Origin: Chitinophagaceae bacterium
GTDB taxonomy: Bacteria > Bacteroidota > Bacteroidia > Chitinophagales > Chitinophagaceae
Length of the DNA: 64,000 nucleotides
Assembly: GCA_019638615.1 (NCBI GenBank)
Contig: JAHBTL010000008.1
Coordinates: 124,001-188,000 of the forward strand
Reading direction: 5' to 3'
This document shows positions 44,859-52,707 of this stretch, piece by piece. Under the pieces are notes generated by a model. The model was not told where the DNA came from, ran no database searches, and worked only from the letters and a program-made list of their open reading frames with translations. The translations under genes were made by a program, and so were the position numbers. The first letter of the stretch is position 1, and every line of letters begins with the position of its first letter.

Positions 44859-45311
44859 TTAGCGTCTGCTCCTGAAAAAATTTTTCATCAGCGCTGCGCA
44901 TTCTTCCTGCAAAACGCCTTTTACCACAAGCGTTTTGGGATGAAAAGGGGTAGCGGTTGGGTGATCGCTGTAGGGCGGTTTGCTGATGCTTCCGTTTTTT
45001 TCGTCGGAAGCGCCAAAAACGACTTTTCCGATTTTACTCCAGTACAGTGCGCCGGCACACATCAGGCAGGGCTCAACAGTGATATAGATAGCGGCATCAG
45101 GCAGGTATTTCCCACCTAAATGGCTGAATGCCGATGTAACAGCGATCATTTCGGCATGCGCGGTAGCATCGTTTAGCTTTTCCACCTGGTTATAACCACG
45201 TGCAATGATCCTGTTGCTCATTACTATGACAGCGCCCACCGGCACTTCTCCTTCATCGTATGCCCTTTGCGCTTCTTTAAGCGCCTGCTGCATATAGTAA
45301 ACGTCTGTCAT
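44859..45311 (-). CDS. tadA: tRNA-specific adenosine deaminase
   Basis: This 150-residue zinc deaminase converts adenosine 34 of tRNA-Arg to inosine. Zinc and catalytic motifs are HAE (52-54) and PCLMC (81-85), with GEVPVGAVIV before them and FGASDEKNG after them, as in TadA. I set the start at ATG 45311; an upstream in-frame extension to 45338 adds residues without family support. The gene diverges from the sulfatase gene across about 110 bases. A guanine deaminase is a remote alternative, but length and motifs favour TadA. Confidence 0.88.
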   Translation of the reverse strand: MTDVYYMQQALKEAQRAYDEGEVPVGAVIVMSNRIIARGYNQVEKLNDATAHAEMIAVTSAFSHLGGKYLPDAAIYITVEPCLMCAGALYWSKIGKVVFGASDEKNGSISKPPYSDHPTATPFHPKTLVVKGVLQEECAALMKNFFRSRR

Positions 45312-45423
45312 AAGCCGAAGATATACAAAACAAGCCAAGCCGGCCGGTGATAATGACTCCCTGCCTAAAAATGCGGTAGATTATGCTAATTTGCGCTACT
45401 GTAAGCACGATAAAAAACATTGT

Positions 45424-46893
45424 ATGAGAACTGTATTTTACATGACTATTGCATGCCTGCTGCAATTGCATGTGCAAGCCCAGAGAGCAAAACCCAATAT
45501 TATTTACATTTATGCCGACGATATGGGCATCGGTGAATTAGGCTGTTACGGCCAGCAAAAAATAAAAACACCTCATATAGACAGGATAGCCCGCGAAGGG
45601 ATCCGGTTTACACAACACTATTCTTCGTTTCCGGTTTGTGCGCCATCGCGCTGCGCATTGCTTACAGGTCGTAATGCAGGGCATTCTTACATACGGGGTA
45701 ATTACGAGCTGGGTGGTTTTGAAGATGATAAAGAAGGAGGGCAGATGCCTTTGCCCGAAGGAGCTTTTACCATTGCACATCTTATGAAACAGGCAGGGTA
45801 TACAACCGGCGCCATAGGAAAGTGGGGACTGGGAATGTTTGATAATACAGGCAACCCTAACAAACAGGGGTTTGATTATTTTTACGGCTATGTATGTCAG
45901 AAGCAGGCGCACAATTTTTATCCCACCCATTTATGGGAAAACGGGAAATGGGATACGCTTAACAATCCATATATCAAAGTTCATTCACCATTGCCTGCCG
46001 ATGCTTCCGACAGCGACTTTGAAAAGTTTAAAGGCAAAGATTATTCGGTAACTAAAATGGCTGAAAAAACCTTTGCTTTTATACGACAGCACAAAAACAA
46101 GCCTTTCTTTCTTTACCTTCCCTATACAGGGCCGCACGTATCGTTGCAGGCACCGGAAGAAGCTGTTAAAGAATACCTGGGCCGGTTCAACGAGCAACCG
46201 TATTACGGGAACAAAGGCTATGCGTCTGCAAGATATCCTTTGTCAACATACGCAGCAATGATAACCTATATGGACAAACAGGTTGGATTGATCATGGATC
46301 TGCTGAAAGAACTGGAACTGGATGAAAACACCATCATAATGTTCAGCAGCGATAACGGCGCTACTTTCGACACGGGTGGAGCAGATACTGAGTTTTTTAA
46401 AAGCACCGCCGGGCTGCGGGGCCGTAAAACAGATTTGTATGAAGGCGGCATCAGAGCGCCTTTTGTGGCCCGCTGGCCGGGGCATATACCGGCAGGTGCG
46501 GTTTCCGATCATATTTCGGCACAATTCGACCTGATGGCTACCCTGGCGGATATTACCGGCAATAAAGCACCGGCAAACGACGGCCTTTCTTTTTTACCTG
46601 CCCTGCTTGGAAAAAACAACCAACAGAAAAAACATCCATTTATTTATTTTGAGTTTCCCGAAAAAAGCGGACAGGTTGCGCTGCGGATCGAAAACTGGAA
46701 GCTGGTGAAAAGCAACATGAAAAAAGACCGGAATACGCCCTGGGAATTGTATGATCTGTCTAAAGACAGCGCCGAAACCACCAACATAGCGGCACAATAT
46801 CCGGAACTGGTGAAAAAAGCGGATTCGCTGCTGGAGCAATCTCACCGTCTCGCTCATATACGCGACTGGGAGTTTGTAAACCCGAAGTTTTGA
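45424..46893 (+). CDS. Exported sulfatase (arylsulfatase-type)
   Basis: This 489-residue enzyme has a signal peptide (MRTVFYMTIACLLQLHVQAQ). The alkaline-phosphatase fold of S1 sulfatases begins with IYIYADDMGIGELGCYG, whose Asp pair binds calcium. The sulfatase motif VCAPSRCALLTGR follows, in which Cys72 would be converted to formylglycine by a maturase. IGKWGLG and SSDNGATFDTGG provide further active-site residues. The substrate is a sulfate ester, possibly a sulfated glycan, but no polysaccharide locus is linked here. I chose ATG 45424 at the signal peptide; the frame extends upstream to 45391. No maturase gene is in the window. Confidence 0.9.
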   Translation: MRTVFYMTIACLLQLHVQAQRAKPNIIYIYADDMGIGELGCYGQQKIKTPHIDRIAREGIRFTQHYSSFPVCAPSRCALLTGRNAGHSYIRGNYELGGFEDDKEGGQMPLPEGAFTIAHLMKQAGYTTGAIGKWGLGMFDNTGNPNKQGFDYFYGYVCQKQAHNFYPTHLWENGKWDTLNNPYIKVHSPLPADASDSDFEKFKGKDYSVTKMAEKTFAFIRQHKNKPFFLYLPYTGPHVSLQAPEEAVKEYLGRFNEQPYYGNKGYASARYPLSTYAAMITYMDKQVGLIMDLLKELELDENTIIMFSSDNGATFDTGGADTEFFKSTAGLRGRKTDLYEGGIRAPFVARWPGHIPAGAVSDHISAQFDLMATLADITGNKAPANDGLSFLPALLGKNNQQKKHPFIYFEFPEKSGQVALRIENWKLVKSNMKKDRNTPWELYDLSKDSAETTNIAAQYPELVKKADSLLEQSHRLAHIRDWEFVNPKF

Positions 46894-46916
46894 TATGAAG
46901 AGGCTATGAGCGGCCG

Positions 46917-46987
46917 GCTGTGGGTTTATAGTTTATAGTTTGTGGTTTTAACCATAAACAACAAATCTCAAACCATAAACCTGAAAC
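46917..46987. repeat. TTTATAG word array forming a hairpin
   Basis: GGTTTATAGTTTATAGTTTG (about 46923) is answered by inverted words CCATAAACAACAAATCTC and ACCATAAACC (about 46952-46982). The two halves can pair around TTTTAACC. The array fills the gap between the sulfatase and rpiB genes and follows the design of the arrays at 51254 and 52509. Confidence 0.55.
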
Positions 46988-47046
46988 TTGCACAAGTCTT
47001 CCCTACATTTGCAGTAAGCAATATTCTTCACCAGTTAATATACTTT

Positions 47047-47514
47047 ATGAGTAACATGTTGAGGTCTTCCTTCAATCTCTTTCTGCCTGTTGCCATTGGC
47101 TGCGATCATGCGGGTGTAGCGTATAAAGATGAAATAGTAAAGCAACTGAAAGCCGAAGGATTTAGCATTAGTGACTTTGGGACTCATTCAAAGGATTCTG
47201 TTGACTACCCCGACTTTGCACATCCTGTGGCCAATGCGGTTGAAAAAGAAGAAGTGGCTTTAGGCATATTATTATGCGGCAGCGGGAACGGCGTTGCCAT
47301 TACTGCCAATAAACATCAACAAGTACGGGCAGCCATATGCTGGAGTGTAAATGTTTCCAAGCTGGCACGGCTGCACAACGATGCCAATATACTCTGTTTG
47401 CCGTGCAGGTTTGTATCGCTCGACCTTGCTTTGGAGATGGTGTGGAAGTTCATAGAAACAGAATTTGAGGGTGGCCGCCATGCAGACAGGGTAGGGAAAA
47501 TAGCCTGCATGTAA
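47047..47514 (+). CDS. rpiB: Ribose-5-phosphate isomerase B
   Basis: This 155-residue isomerase of the RpiB/LacA/LacB family interconverts ribose 5-phosphate and ribulose 5-phosphate in the pentose phosphate pathway. Signatures are IGCDHAGVAYKDEI near the N terminus, VDYPDFAHPVANAV, and the LLCGSGNGVAITANKHQQVR loop with the catalytic Cys. CWSVNVSKLARLHNDANILC follows as in RpiB. I chose ATG 47047; a second ATG at 47056 is possible, and the longer frame from 46942 translates repeat DNA and is not credible. Confidence 0.92.
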   Translation: MSNMLRSSFNLFLPVAIGCDHAGVAYKDEIVKQLKAEGFSISDFGTHSKDSVDYPDFAHPVANAVEKEEVALGILLCGSGNGVAITANKHQQVRAAICWSVNVSKLARLHNDANILCLPCRFVSLDLALEMVWKFIETEFEGGRHADRVGKIACM

Positions 47515-47602
47515 TCCTGCACATATACGCGACGTCGCCATTTATCACATCTCTCTGAACATATTTTTATTATGTTTGGAGATATTTTTATTAAACCTCT
47601 TC

Positions 47603-49114
47603 ATGGTTATGAAACAACTTATCTGCCTGGTGCTTTTTGTATCGGTTTCCTTTGCATACGGTCAACAAAAAGCAAACCCCAAACCATTTGCTAAAGAGAT
47701 TTCTGTAGAAGATCTGGAAAGACACCTGTATATACTGGCAGGAGATGAAATGGAGGGAAGGGAAACTGCTACGGAAGGTCAGCGCAAAGCAGCCGGCTAT
47801 ATAGAAAATGAATTTAAAAAGCTTGGACTGGCGCCGGGCATGGGCAATGATTACCAGATGCCATTTCCTGTATACGCGGATTCGTTGTTAAACACGTCGC
47901 TGGCAGTAAACGAAAAATCATTCCTGGCCGGGGTTGATTTCAGTGTAAATATAATGGCTGCACACAATATCTCCTTCCGTTTTTCTGAAGTTGTATTCGC
48001 CGGTTTGGGTATTGTTGATTCTACACGGGATGACTACAGCAACCTGGACGCGCAGGGGAAACTGGTGGTTGTTTTGTCATCAAAATTCGGAGAGCATTTA
48101 CCGGCCAATACTAAAAAGCAATTCAATCCTTACAAACAGCAGGAGGCAGCTATGCGGAAAGGTGCGGCGGCTTTACTGGTAATTGATAAAACCATTGCGC
48201 CAATCGTACCTAAAGGCAATATGTATGTAAATATGTACAGGAGCAGTTTCCGCATCAATACATTTACTATCGCCGAAACTGTGGCCCAGGCAATTTTGGG
48301 AGATGAATATGCTGTGGTAAAAGATGCTGCTTTAAAAAATGTCACAGCTTCCGGAAATTACAAAGCTGCGATTGATCTGGAGTTTACCAAAGCCATTGTT
48401 ACAATGCAAAGCACCAACGTATTGGGGCTTTTAGAAGGAACTGATCTGAAAGATGAATATGTGGTGCTGACCGCACATTATGATCACCTGGGTGCCAGAA
48501 AAGATAAAATATGGTATGGCGCCGACGATGATGGCTCCGGAACAGTAGGCATACTGGAACTCGCCAAAGCATTTACAAAAGCCAAGGCGGCAGGCAAAGG
48601 TCCGCGCCGGAGCATTTTATTTATGACGGTAAGCGGTGAAGAAAAAGGGCTTTGGGGATCTGATTATTACGGATCGAATCCCGCATTTCCATTGGAGAAA
48701 ACTACCGTAAACCTGAATATAGATATGATTGGACGGATAGATCCCAGCCGCAAAAAGGGAGACTCGACTAATTATGTTTATATAGTGGGGGATGACAAAC
48801 TCAGCTCCGACCTGCGTCCCATCAGCGAAGCAAATAACAAAAAATACCTGAAACTGGAGCTGGATTATAAATACAATGATCCCAAAGACCCGGAAAGAAT
48901 TTACTATCGCAGCGATCATTATAATTTTGCTAAACACGGTGTACCCATTATTTTTTACTTTAACGGACTGCATGCCGATTATCATCAACCTACCGACACT
49001 CCTGACAAGATCAACTATCCGCTCCTGCAAAAAAGAACCCGGCTGGTATTTTATACAGCCTGGGATATGGCTAACAGGGATGCGATGCTTAAGCGGGACA
49101 TCCCTTTAAACTGA
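47603..49114 (+). CDS. Exported M28-family zinc peptidase
   Basis: This 503-residue secreted peptidase has a signal peptide (MKQLICLVLFVSVSFAYGQQ). A protease-associated-type domain precedes the M28 catalytic domain (about 265-490). The zinc ligands and catalytic Glu can be followed: HYDHLGARKD (His, Asp), GADDDGSGTVGILELAKAF (bridging Asp), VSGEEKGLWGSDYY (Glu pair), NIDMIGRID (Asp) and HADYHQPTDTPDKI (His). The family cleaves N-terminal amino acids from peptides. In-frame ATGs at 47603 and 47609 are equally plausible; I gave the first. Confidence 0.9.
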   Translation: MVMKQLICLVLFVSVSFAYGQQKANPKPFAKEISVEDLERHLYILAGDEMEGRETATEGQRKAAGYIENEFKKLGLAPGMGNDYQMPFPVYADSLLNTSLAVNEKSFLAGVDFSVNIMAAHNISFRFSEVVFAGLGIVDSTRDDYSNLDAQGKLVVVLSSKFGEHLPANTKKQFNPYKQQEAAMRKGAAALLVIDKTIAPIVPKGNMYVNMYRSSFRINTFTIAETVAQAILGDEYAVVKDAALKNVTASGNYKAAIDLEFTKAIVTMQSTNVLGLLEGTDLKDEYVVLTAHYDHLGARKDKIWYGADDDGSGTVGILELAKAFTKAKAAGKGPRRSILFMTVSGEEKGLWGSDYYGSNPAFPLEKTTVNLNIDMIGRIDPSRKKGDSTNYVYIVGDDKLSSDLRPISEANNKKYLKLELDYKYNDPKDPERIYYRSDHYNFAKHGVPIIFYFNGLHADYHQPTDTPDKINYPLLQKRTRLVFYTAWDMANRDAMLKRDIPLN

Positions 49115-49193
49115 CAGATACCATAAAATGTTTTTTTTCGTTATAATCTTTTTAAAGTATTTTGTTTTAAAATAGGCTCATTTTGACTAAAAA

Positions 49194-49541
49194 ATGAATG
49201 TAAACAGGATAAGATATATTATTTTGGAAACATTATGTTTAGTTGTAATAGGCGAAATCATTTCCTTACTGGCCAGTAAAAATTTTTCATGGGAGGTCAG
49301 CCTGTTAACCCTGGCTGAAGTGTTTATTTTGGCCATCTTTTCATTTGTTGCAAAAAAGGCGCCTTATAGTGCCATTCTTTCCACCCTGGTTGTTTTTATT
49401 GCTATTTCAATAGTGTCTGCTGCTGTAAAACCTACCTACCTTGGGGGTAGCATCATTATCAAAATTTTTATATTGATCTATCTTGTACGCGCTATTCCCG
49501 AAGCAAGAGAACAGCAGGCATTGGCGAAGGAAAAAAATTAA
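49194..49541 (+). CDS. Small integral membrane protein of unknown function
   Basis: This 115-residue product has four hydrophobic stretches, at about residues 8-26, 35-52, 58-77 and 85-98. It ends in a charged tail (PEAREQQALAKEKN). The pattern, with a PTYLGGS between the last two, suggests a small four-helix membrane protein. No family is recognised. ATG 49194; it stands 80 bases downstream of the M28 peptidase and converges with rnhB across a 9-base gap. Confidence 0.62.
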   Translation: MNVNRIRYIILETLCLVVIGEIISLLASKNFSWEVSLLTLAEVFILAIFSFVAKKAPYSAILSTLVVFIAISIVSAAVKPTYLGGSIIIKIFILIYLVRAIPEAREQQALAKEKN

Positions 49542-49550
49542 GTCCTCCTG

Positions 49551-50159
49551 TTATTTTTCATCCCATAAGCTCATTTGTTCCACCGCCGTACACTGGAAAC
49601 TTTTACGGTGATAACAGCTTAAGCCGTACGTACTTATTGCTTTGCGGTGTGCCGCAGTACCATATCCTTTATTGTTATCCCAGTTATAGTGAGGGTATTC
49701 TTTGTGCAGTTGCCGCATGTAATCATCCCTGTAAGTTTTAGCCAGTATACTGGCGGCTGCTATTGAGGCAAAACGTCCATCCCCTTTAATCATGCAATGA
49801 TGAGGCACTGAACCGTATTTTTTAAACCGGTTTCCGTCTATAAGCAACAGCTCCGGTGTTACTGCCAGGCCGTCCAGGGCTATGTGCATGGCTTTAAAAG
49901 ACGCATTGAGTATATTAATGGAATCGATTTCTTCATGATCCACGCTCGCTACCTTATAAGCAATGGCATGTTCTTCTATATATAGGCGCAACACGTCGCG
50001 GTGGTGCGGCAATACCTGTTTTGAATCGTTCAGCATCGGATGGAAAAAATTGCGGGGCAGGATAACGGCTGCAGCAAATACCGGCCCGGCCAAACAACCC
50101 CGGCCTGCTTCATCGCAACCCGCTTCAATCAATACTTCCTGGTAAAATGACGCTAACAT
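49551..50159 (-). CDS. rnhB: Ribonuclease HII
   Basis: This 202-residue enzyme cleaves RNA in RNA-DNA hybrids and starts the removal of single ribonucleotides from DNA. The first catalytic Asp-Glu pair is in AGCDEAGRGCLAGPVFAAAV, close to the N terminus as is typical. The next acidic site lies in LLIDGNRF, followed by KGDGRFASIAAASILAKTYRD, which carries further conserved Asp and Ser residues. NWDNNKGYGTAAHRKAI completes the family pattern. The gene diverges from ctaA with 50 bases between the start codons. Confidence 0.95.
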   Translation of the reverse strand: MLASFYQEVLIEAGCDEAGRGCLAGPVFAAAVILPRNFFHPMLNDSKQVLPHHRDVLRLYIEEHAIAYKVASVDHEEIDSINILNASFKAMHIALDGLAVTPELLLIDGNRFKKYGSVPHHCMIKGDGRFASIAAASILAKTYRDDYMRQLHKEYPHYNWDNNKGYGTAAHRKAISTYGLSCYHRKSFQCTAVEQMSLWDEK

Positions 50160-50209
50160 ATTGATGCTGCAATGTTAGGAATAAAAATCAGTACAATACT
50201 TTTGCATTT

Positions 50210-51253
50210 ATGAACAATTCGCTCACGCAACAGAACGACAGGCAGGTAGGATACTGGCTTTTAACCGGGGTTGGAATGATAATGATACAGGTGCTGTTAG
50301 GCGGTATTACAAGACTTACCGAATCAGGACTGTCCATTACGGAATGGAAACCTGTAATTGGCATGCTGCCTCCGTTAAATGAAGCCGCCTGGCAGGTGGA
50401 ATTTGCCAAATACCGTCAAACAGACCAGTTTAAATTTATACATGCAGATTTTACCTTATCGGAGTTTAAATTTATTTTTTTCTGGGAATGGTTTCACCGG
50501 CTGTGGGCCCAGCTGCTGGGGTTTGTTTTCCTGATCGGCTTTGTTTATTTCCTGGTAAAGCGAAAGTTCCGGAAAGAAATGATCGCGCCACTGGTCATTC
50601 TTTTCCTATTGGGTGGCGTGCAGGCCGCCATTGGCTGGATTATGGTGAAAAGCGGGCTGGTACCGGAAATGTATTTTGTAGGACATGTTGAGCTTACCAC
50701 GCATTTTATAGCGGCGCTTATATTACTGGTGTATACGCTATGGTTTGCATTGCAGCTTATTGTGCCGGCACAACAGGTAGTATATAATAAAACGCTTTGG
50801 CGGTTTACATGGGTATTGTTGCTGGTGCTGTTTGTTCAGCTTACTTATGGCGGATTTATGGCAGGGTTACGGGCCGCTACGGTAGCGCCTACCTGGCCTA
50901 CCATTAACGGGGAATGGTTTCCTGCTTCGCTGTTTAAAGAAGACGGGGGCGCCAATTACTTCAACAACCCGTTTATGGTACAGTTCATTCACAGGGGGCT
51001 TGCCTATATTTTAACTGTGTTATTACTGCTATGGTTTTTTAAAGCAGGCCGCGCTCAGGTTTCAGACTGGTTGAAAAGAACAAAATTTTTCCCGCTTTTG
51101 CTGGTGTGCGTGCAGGTAATATTGGGCATTTGCACGGTTGTATACTCACCATCGGCCAATGCATTGGTGTGGCTGGGAGTGATGCATCAGTTTACAGCCA
51201 TGCTGCTGCTGGTGTCGCTTGTTTGGGTTTTGTACCTGGTGAAGCGTTCTTAA
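50210..51253 (+). CDS. ctaA: Heme A synthase (COX15/CtaA family)
   Basis: This 347-residue membrane enzyme oxidises the C8 methyl of heme O to give heme A for cytochrome oxidase. Eight hydrophobic helices are visible. The conserved histidines lie in FFWEWFHRLWAQLLG, VGHVELTTHFIAALI, QFIHRGLAYILTV and VMHQFTAMLLL. GGITRLTESGLSITEWKP near the N terminus is the family signature, and GGFMAGLRAATVAPTWPTIN precedes the second half. A TACTTTTG box at 50197 lies so close to the ATG that a very short leader would result. Other cytochrome oxidase genes are not in this window. Confidence 0.94.
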   Translation: MNNSLTQQNDRQVGYWLLTGVGMIMIQVLLGGITRLTESGLSITEWKPVIGMLPPLNEAAWQVEFAKYRQTDQFKFIHADFTLSEFKFIFFWEWFHRLWAQLLGFVFLIGFVYFLVKRKFRKEMIAPLVILFLLGGVQAAIGWIMVKSGLVPEMYFVGHVELTTHFIAALILLVYTLWFALQLIVPAQQVVYNKTLWRFTWVLLLVLFVQLTYGGFMAGLRAATVAPTWPTINGEWFPASLFKEDGGANYFNNPFMVQFIHRGLAYILTVLLLLWFFKAGRAQVSDWLKRTKFFPLLLVCVQVILGICTVVYSPSANALVWLGVMHQFTAMLLLVSLVWVLYLVKRS

Positions 51254-51363
51254 GCAGGTTTCGGGTATCAGGTTGCAGGTTACAGGTTTGTTTTTAGTTT
51301 ACCTGCAACTTGTAACCTGAAACCTGCAACAACCATAAACTACAAACGATAAACTCCAAACCA
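51254..51363. repeat. CAGGTT word array and hairpin between convergent genes
   Basis: GCAGGTTTC, CAGGTTGCAGGTTACAGGTT on the left is mirrored by ACCTGCAACTTGTAACCTG and AAACCTGCAAC on the right, around TTTTTAG. A second word (AACCATAAACTACAAACG) follows. The large imperfect hairpin stands between the stop codons of ctaA (+) and the ABC permease gene (-) and may serve as a transcription terminator for both. Confidence 0.55.
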
Positions 51364-51378
51364 CTTCAAATTCCTGTC

Positions 51379-52467
51379 TTATGCTTTTCCTTTCACATCC
51401 ACTGCATCGCGCAGCCCGTTTCCCAGTAAATTAAAAGCCAGCACCAGCAGCATAATGCAAACGCCCGGCGCAATGGCCAAAAGCGGATTGTTCGTAATAA
51501 TAAAATTGTAGTTTTCCTTAATCATCAATCCCCAACTGGGTTGCGGAGGCTGAATGCCTACGCCTAAAAAGCTCAGCCCGGCCTCCACTACAATGGCAGT
51601 TGCAAAGTTAGACGCGGCCATTACCATTACAGGGCCCGTAACGTTGGGCAATATATGGTGTATGAGTATACGTGCATTGGTATAACCCAGCGCCCTGGCA
51701 GCCTCTATATATTGCAGCTCACGCAAGCTTAGCACCTGTGTGCGGATGATACGGGCAGTATTTACCCAAAGCGTCAATCCAACGGCAATGAATACCTGCC
51801 AGAAACCCTTGCCCAGCACCAGCGTTATGGCAAATACGAGTAGCAGCGTTGGTATGCTCCATATAACATTAATAAACCACATTACCATGTTATCTGTTCT
51901 TCCTCCAAAATAACCTGCGACCAACCCCAGGATAATGCCAATGGTCAATGAAATAAATACTGCTATTAATCCTACCGCCAGGCTCACCCTGACTCCTACG
52001 ATCAGCCTGCTCAGGATATCCCTGCCAAATTTATCGGTGCCCAGCCAGAATTTTTTTTGAACTATCTTCAGGTCTGCTCCCGAGCCGGCAAAAAAAGCAA
52101 GCCGTTCACCTATGTTTTCGTCTACGTATTTGCTGGTTATAATGCTATCACCTACCCGTTGATACGAGTGAATGGGTATATAATAGGCATCGTCCTCCTG
52201 GCCATTCAGCAGGCGGTTAAAAAAACCAGCGCGGGCTACCTTTTTTTCTTTAGGTACTACTACAAAATCCATAACGAAGCCGGGTTTTTGGCCTCCTATT
52301 TCTACAATCATCCTGTTGGCATTGGGCGAATGATCGGGCGATACATAGTACGCGATCACACTTAAAACCAAAGCACATGCTATGATGACAACTCCGGCAA
52401 AAGCACCTTTATTTTTTAAAAGCCGCTTCCGGGCGTTGCTGAAAAAAGTAGAAGATTCATGTTGCAC
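51379..52467 (-). CDS. Peptide/nickel-type ABC transporter permease (OppC/DppC family)
   Basis: This 362-residue inner-membrane permease has a first TM segment at about 22-45. A large extracytoplasmic insert of about 100 residues follows, and five further segments lie at about 155-350. The permease core shows GTDKFGRDILSRLIVGVRVS, the EAA loop YIEAARALGYTNARILIHHI and SFLGVGIQPPQPSWGLMI, all marks of the OppC branch. The long insert before the core is usual in Bacteroidota but longer than in enterobacterial OppC. GTG is the only plausible start (52467). The partner permease, ATPases and binding protein are not adjacent, so the transporter is encoded in pieces. Confidence 0.88.
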   Translation of the reverse strand: MQHESSTFFSNARKRLLKNKGAFAGVVIIACALVLSVIAYYVSPDHSPNANRMIVEIGGQKPGFVMDFVVVPKEKKVARAGFFNRLLNGQEDDAYYIPIHSYQRVGDSIITSKYVDENIGERLAFFAGSGADLKIVQKKFWLGTDKFGRDILSRLIVGVRVSLAVGLIAVFISLTIGIILGLVAGYFGGRTDNMVMWFINVIWSIPTLLLVFAITLVLGKGFWQVFIAVGLTLWVNTARIIRTQVLSLRELQYIEAARALGYTNARILIHHILPNVTGPVMVMAASNFATAIVVEAGLSFLGVGIQPPQPSWGLMIKENYNFIITNNPLLAIAPGVCIMLLVLAFNLLGNGLRDAVDVKGKA

Positions 52468-52508
52468 GCTGTAAAGTACAGAAATTTGAGATGAGCTGTG
52501 GAGCTTTC

Positions 52509-52683
52509 AGCTGTTTGAGGTATCAGCGGATTGCTGATTTGAGATGTTTGTGGTCTATAGTTTATGGTTTATAGTTGGGGTATCCATTAACTCCAAACCC
52601 GAAACCTGTAACAGCTATCAGTCAGCTTTCAGTAATCAGCCATTCAATCTCAAATCTCAAATCCCCAAATCAGCAATCAGAAA
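52509..52683. repeat. Mixed palindromic word array
   Basis: Several words occur with their inverted forms. GGATTGCTGATTTGAGAT (52529-52546) is answered by ATCTCAAATCCCCAAATCAG at about 52654 and CAGCAATC beyond. CTATAGTTTATGGTTTATAG lies at about 52555. TTTCAGCTG lies near 52505, and CAGCTATCAGTCAGCTTTCAG words lie near 52610. The array fills the gap between the ABC permease gene and the 729-residue protein gene and carries no reading frame. Confidence 0.55.
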
Positions 52684-52707
52684 TCTTCCTTGTGACCTGC
52701 AATAAAA

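Noticed and set aside
51254-52683. Word arrays as a possible CRISPR
   Set aside because: Repeat units are 7-11 bases, inverted as well as direct, with no spacers of constant length and no cas genes.
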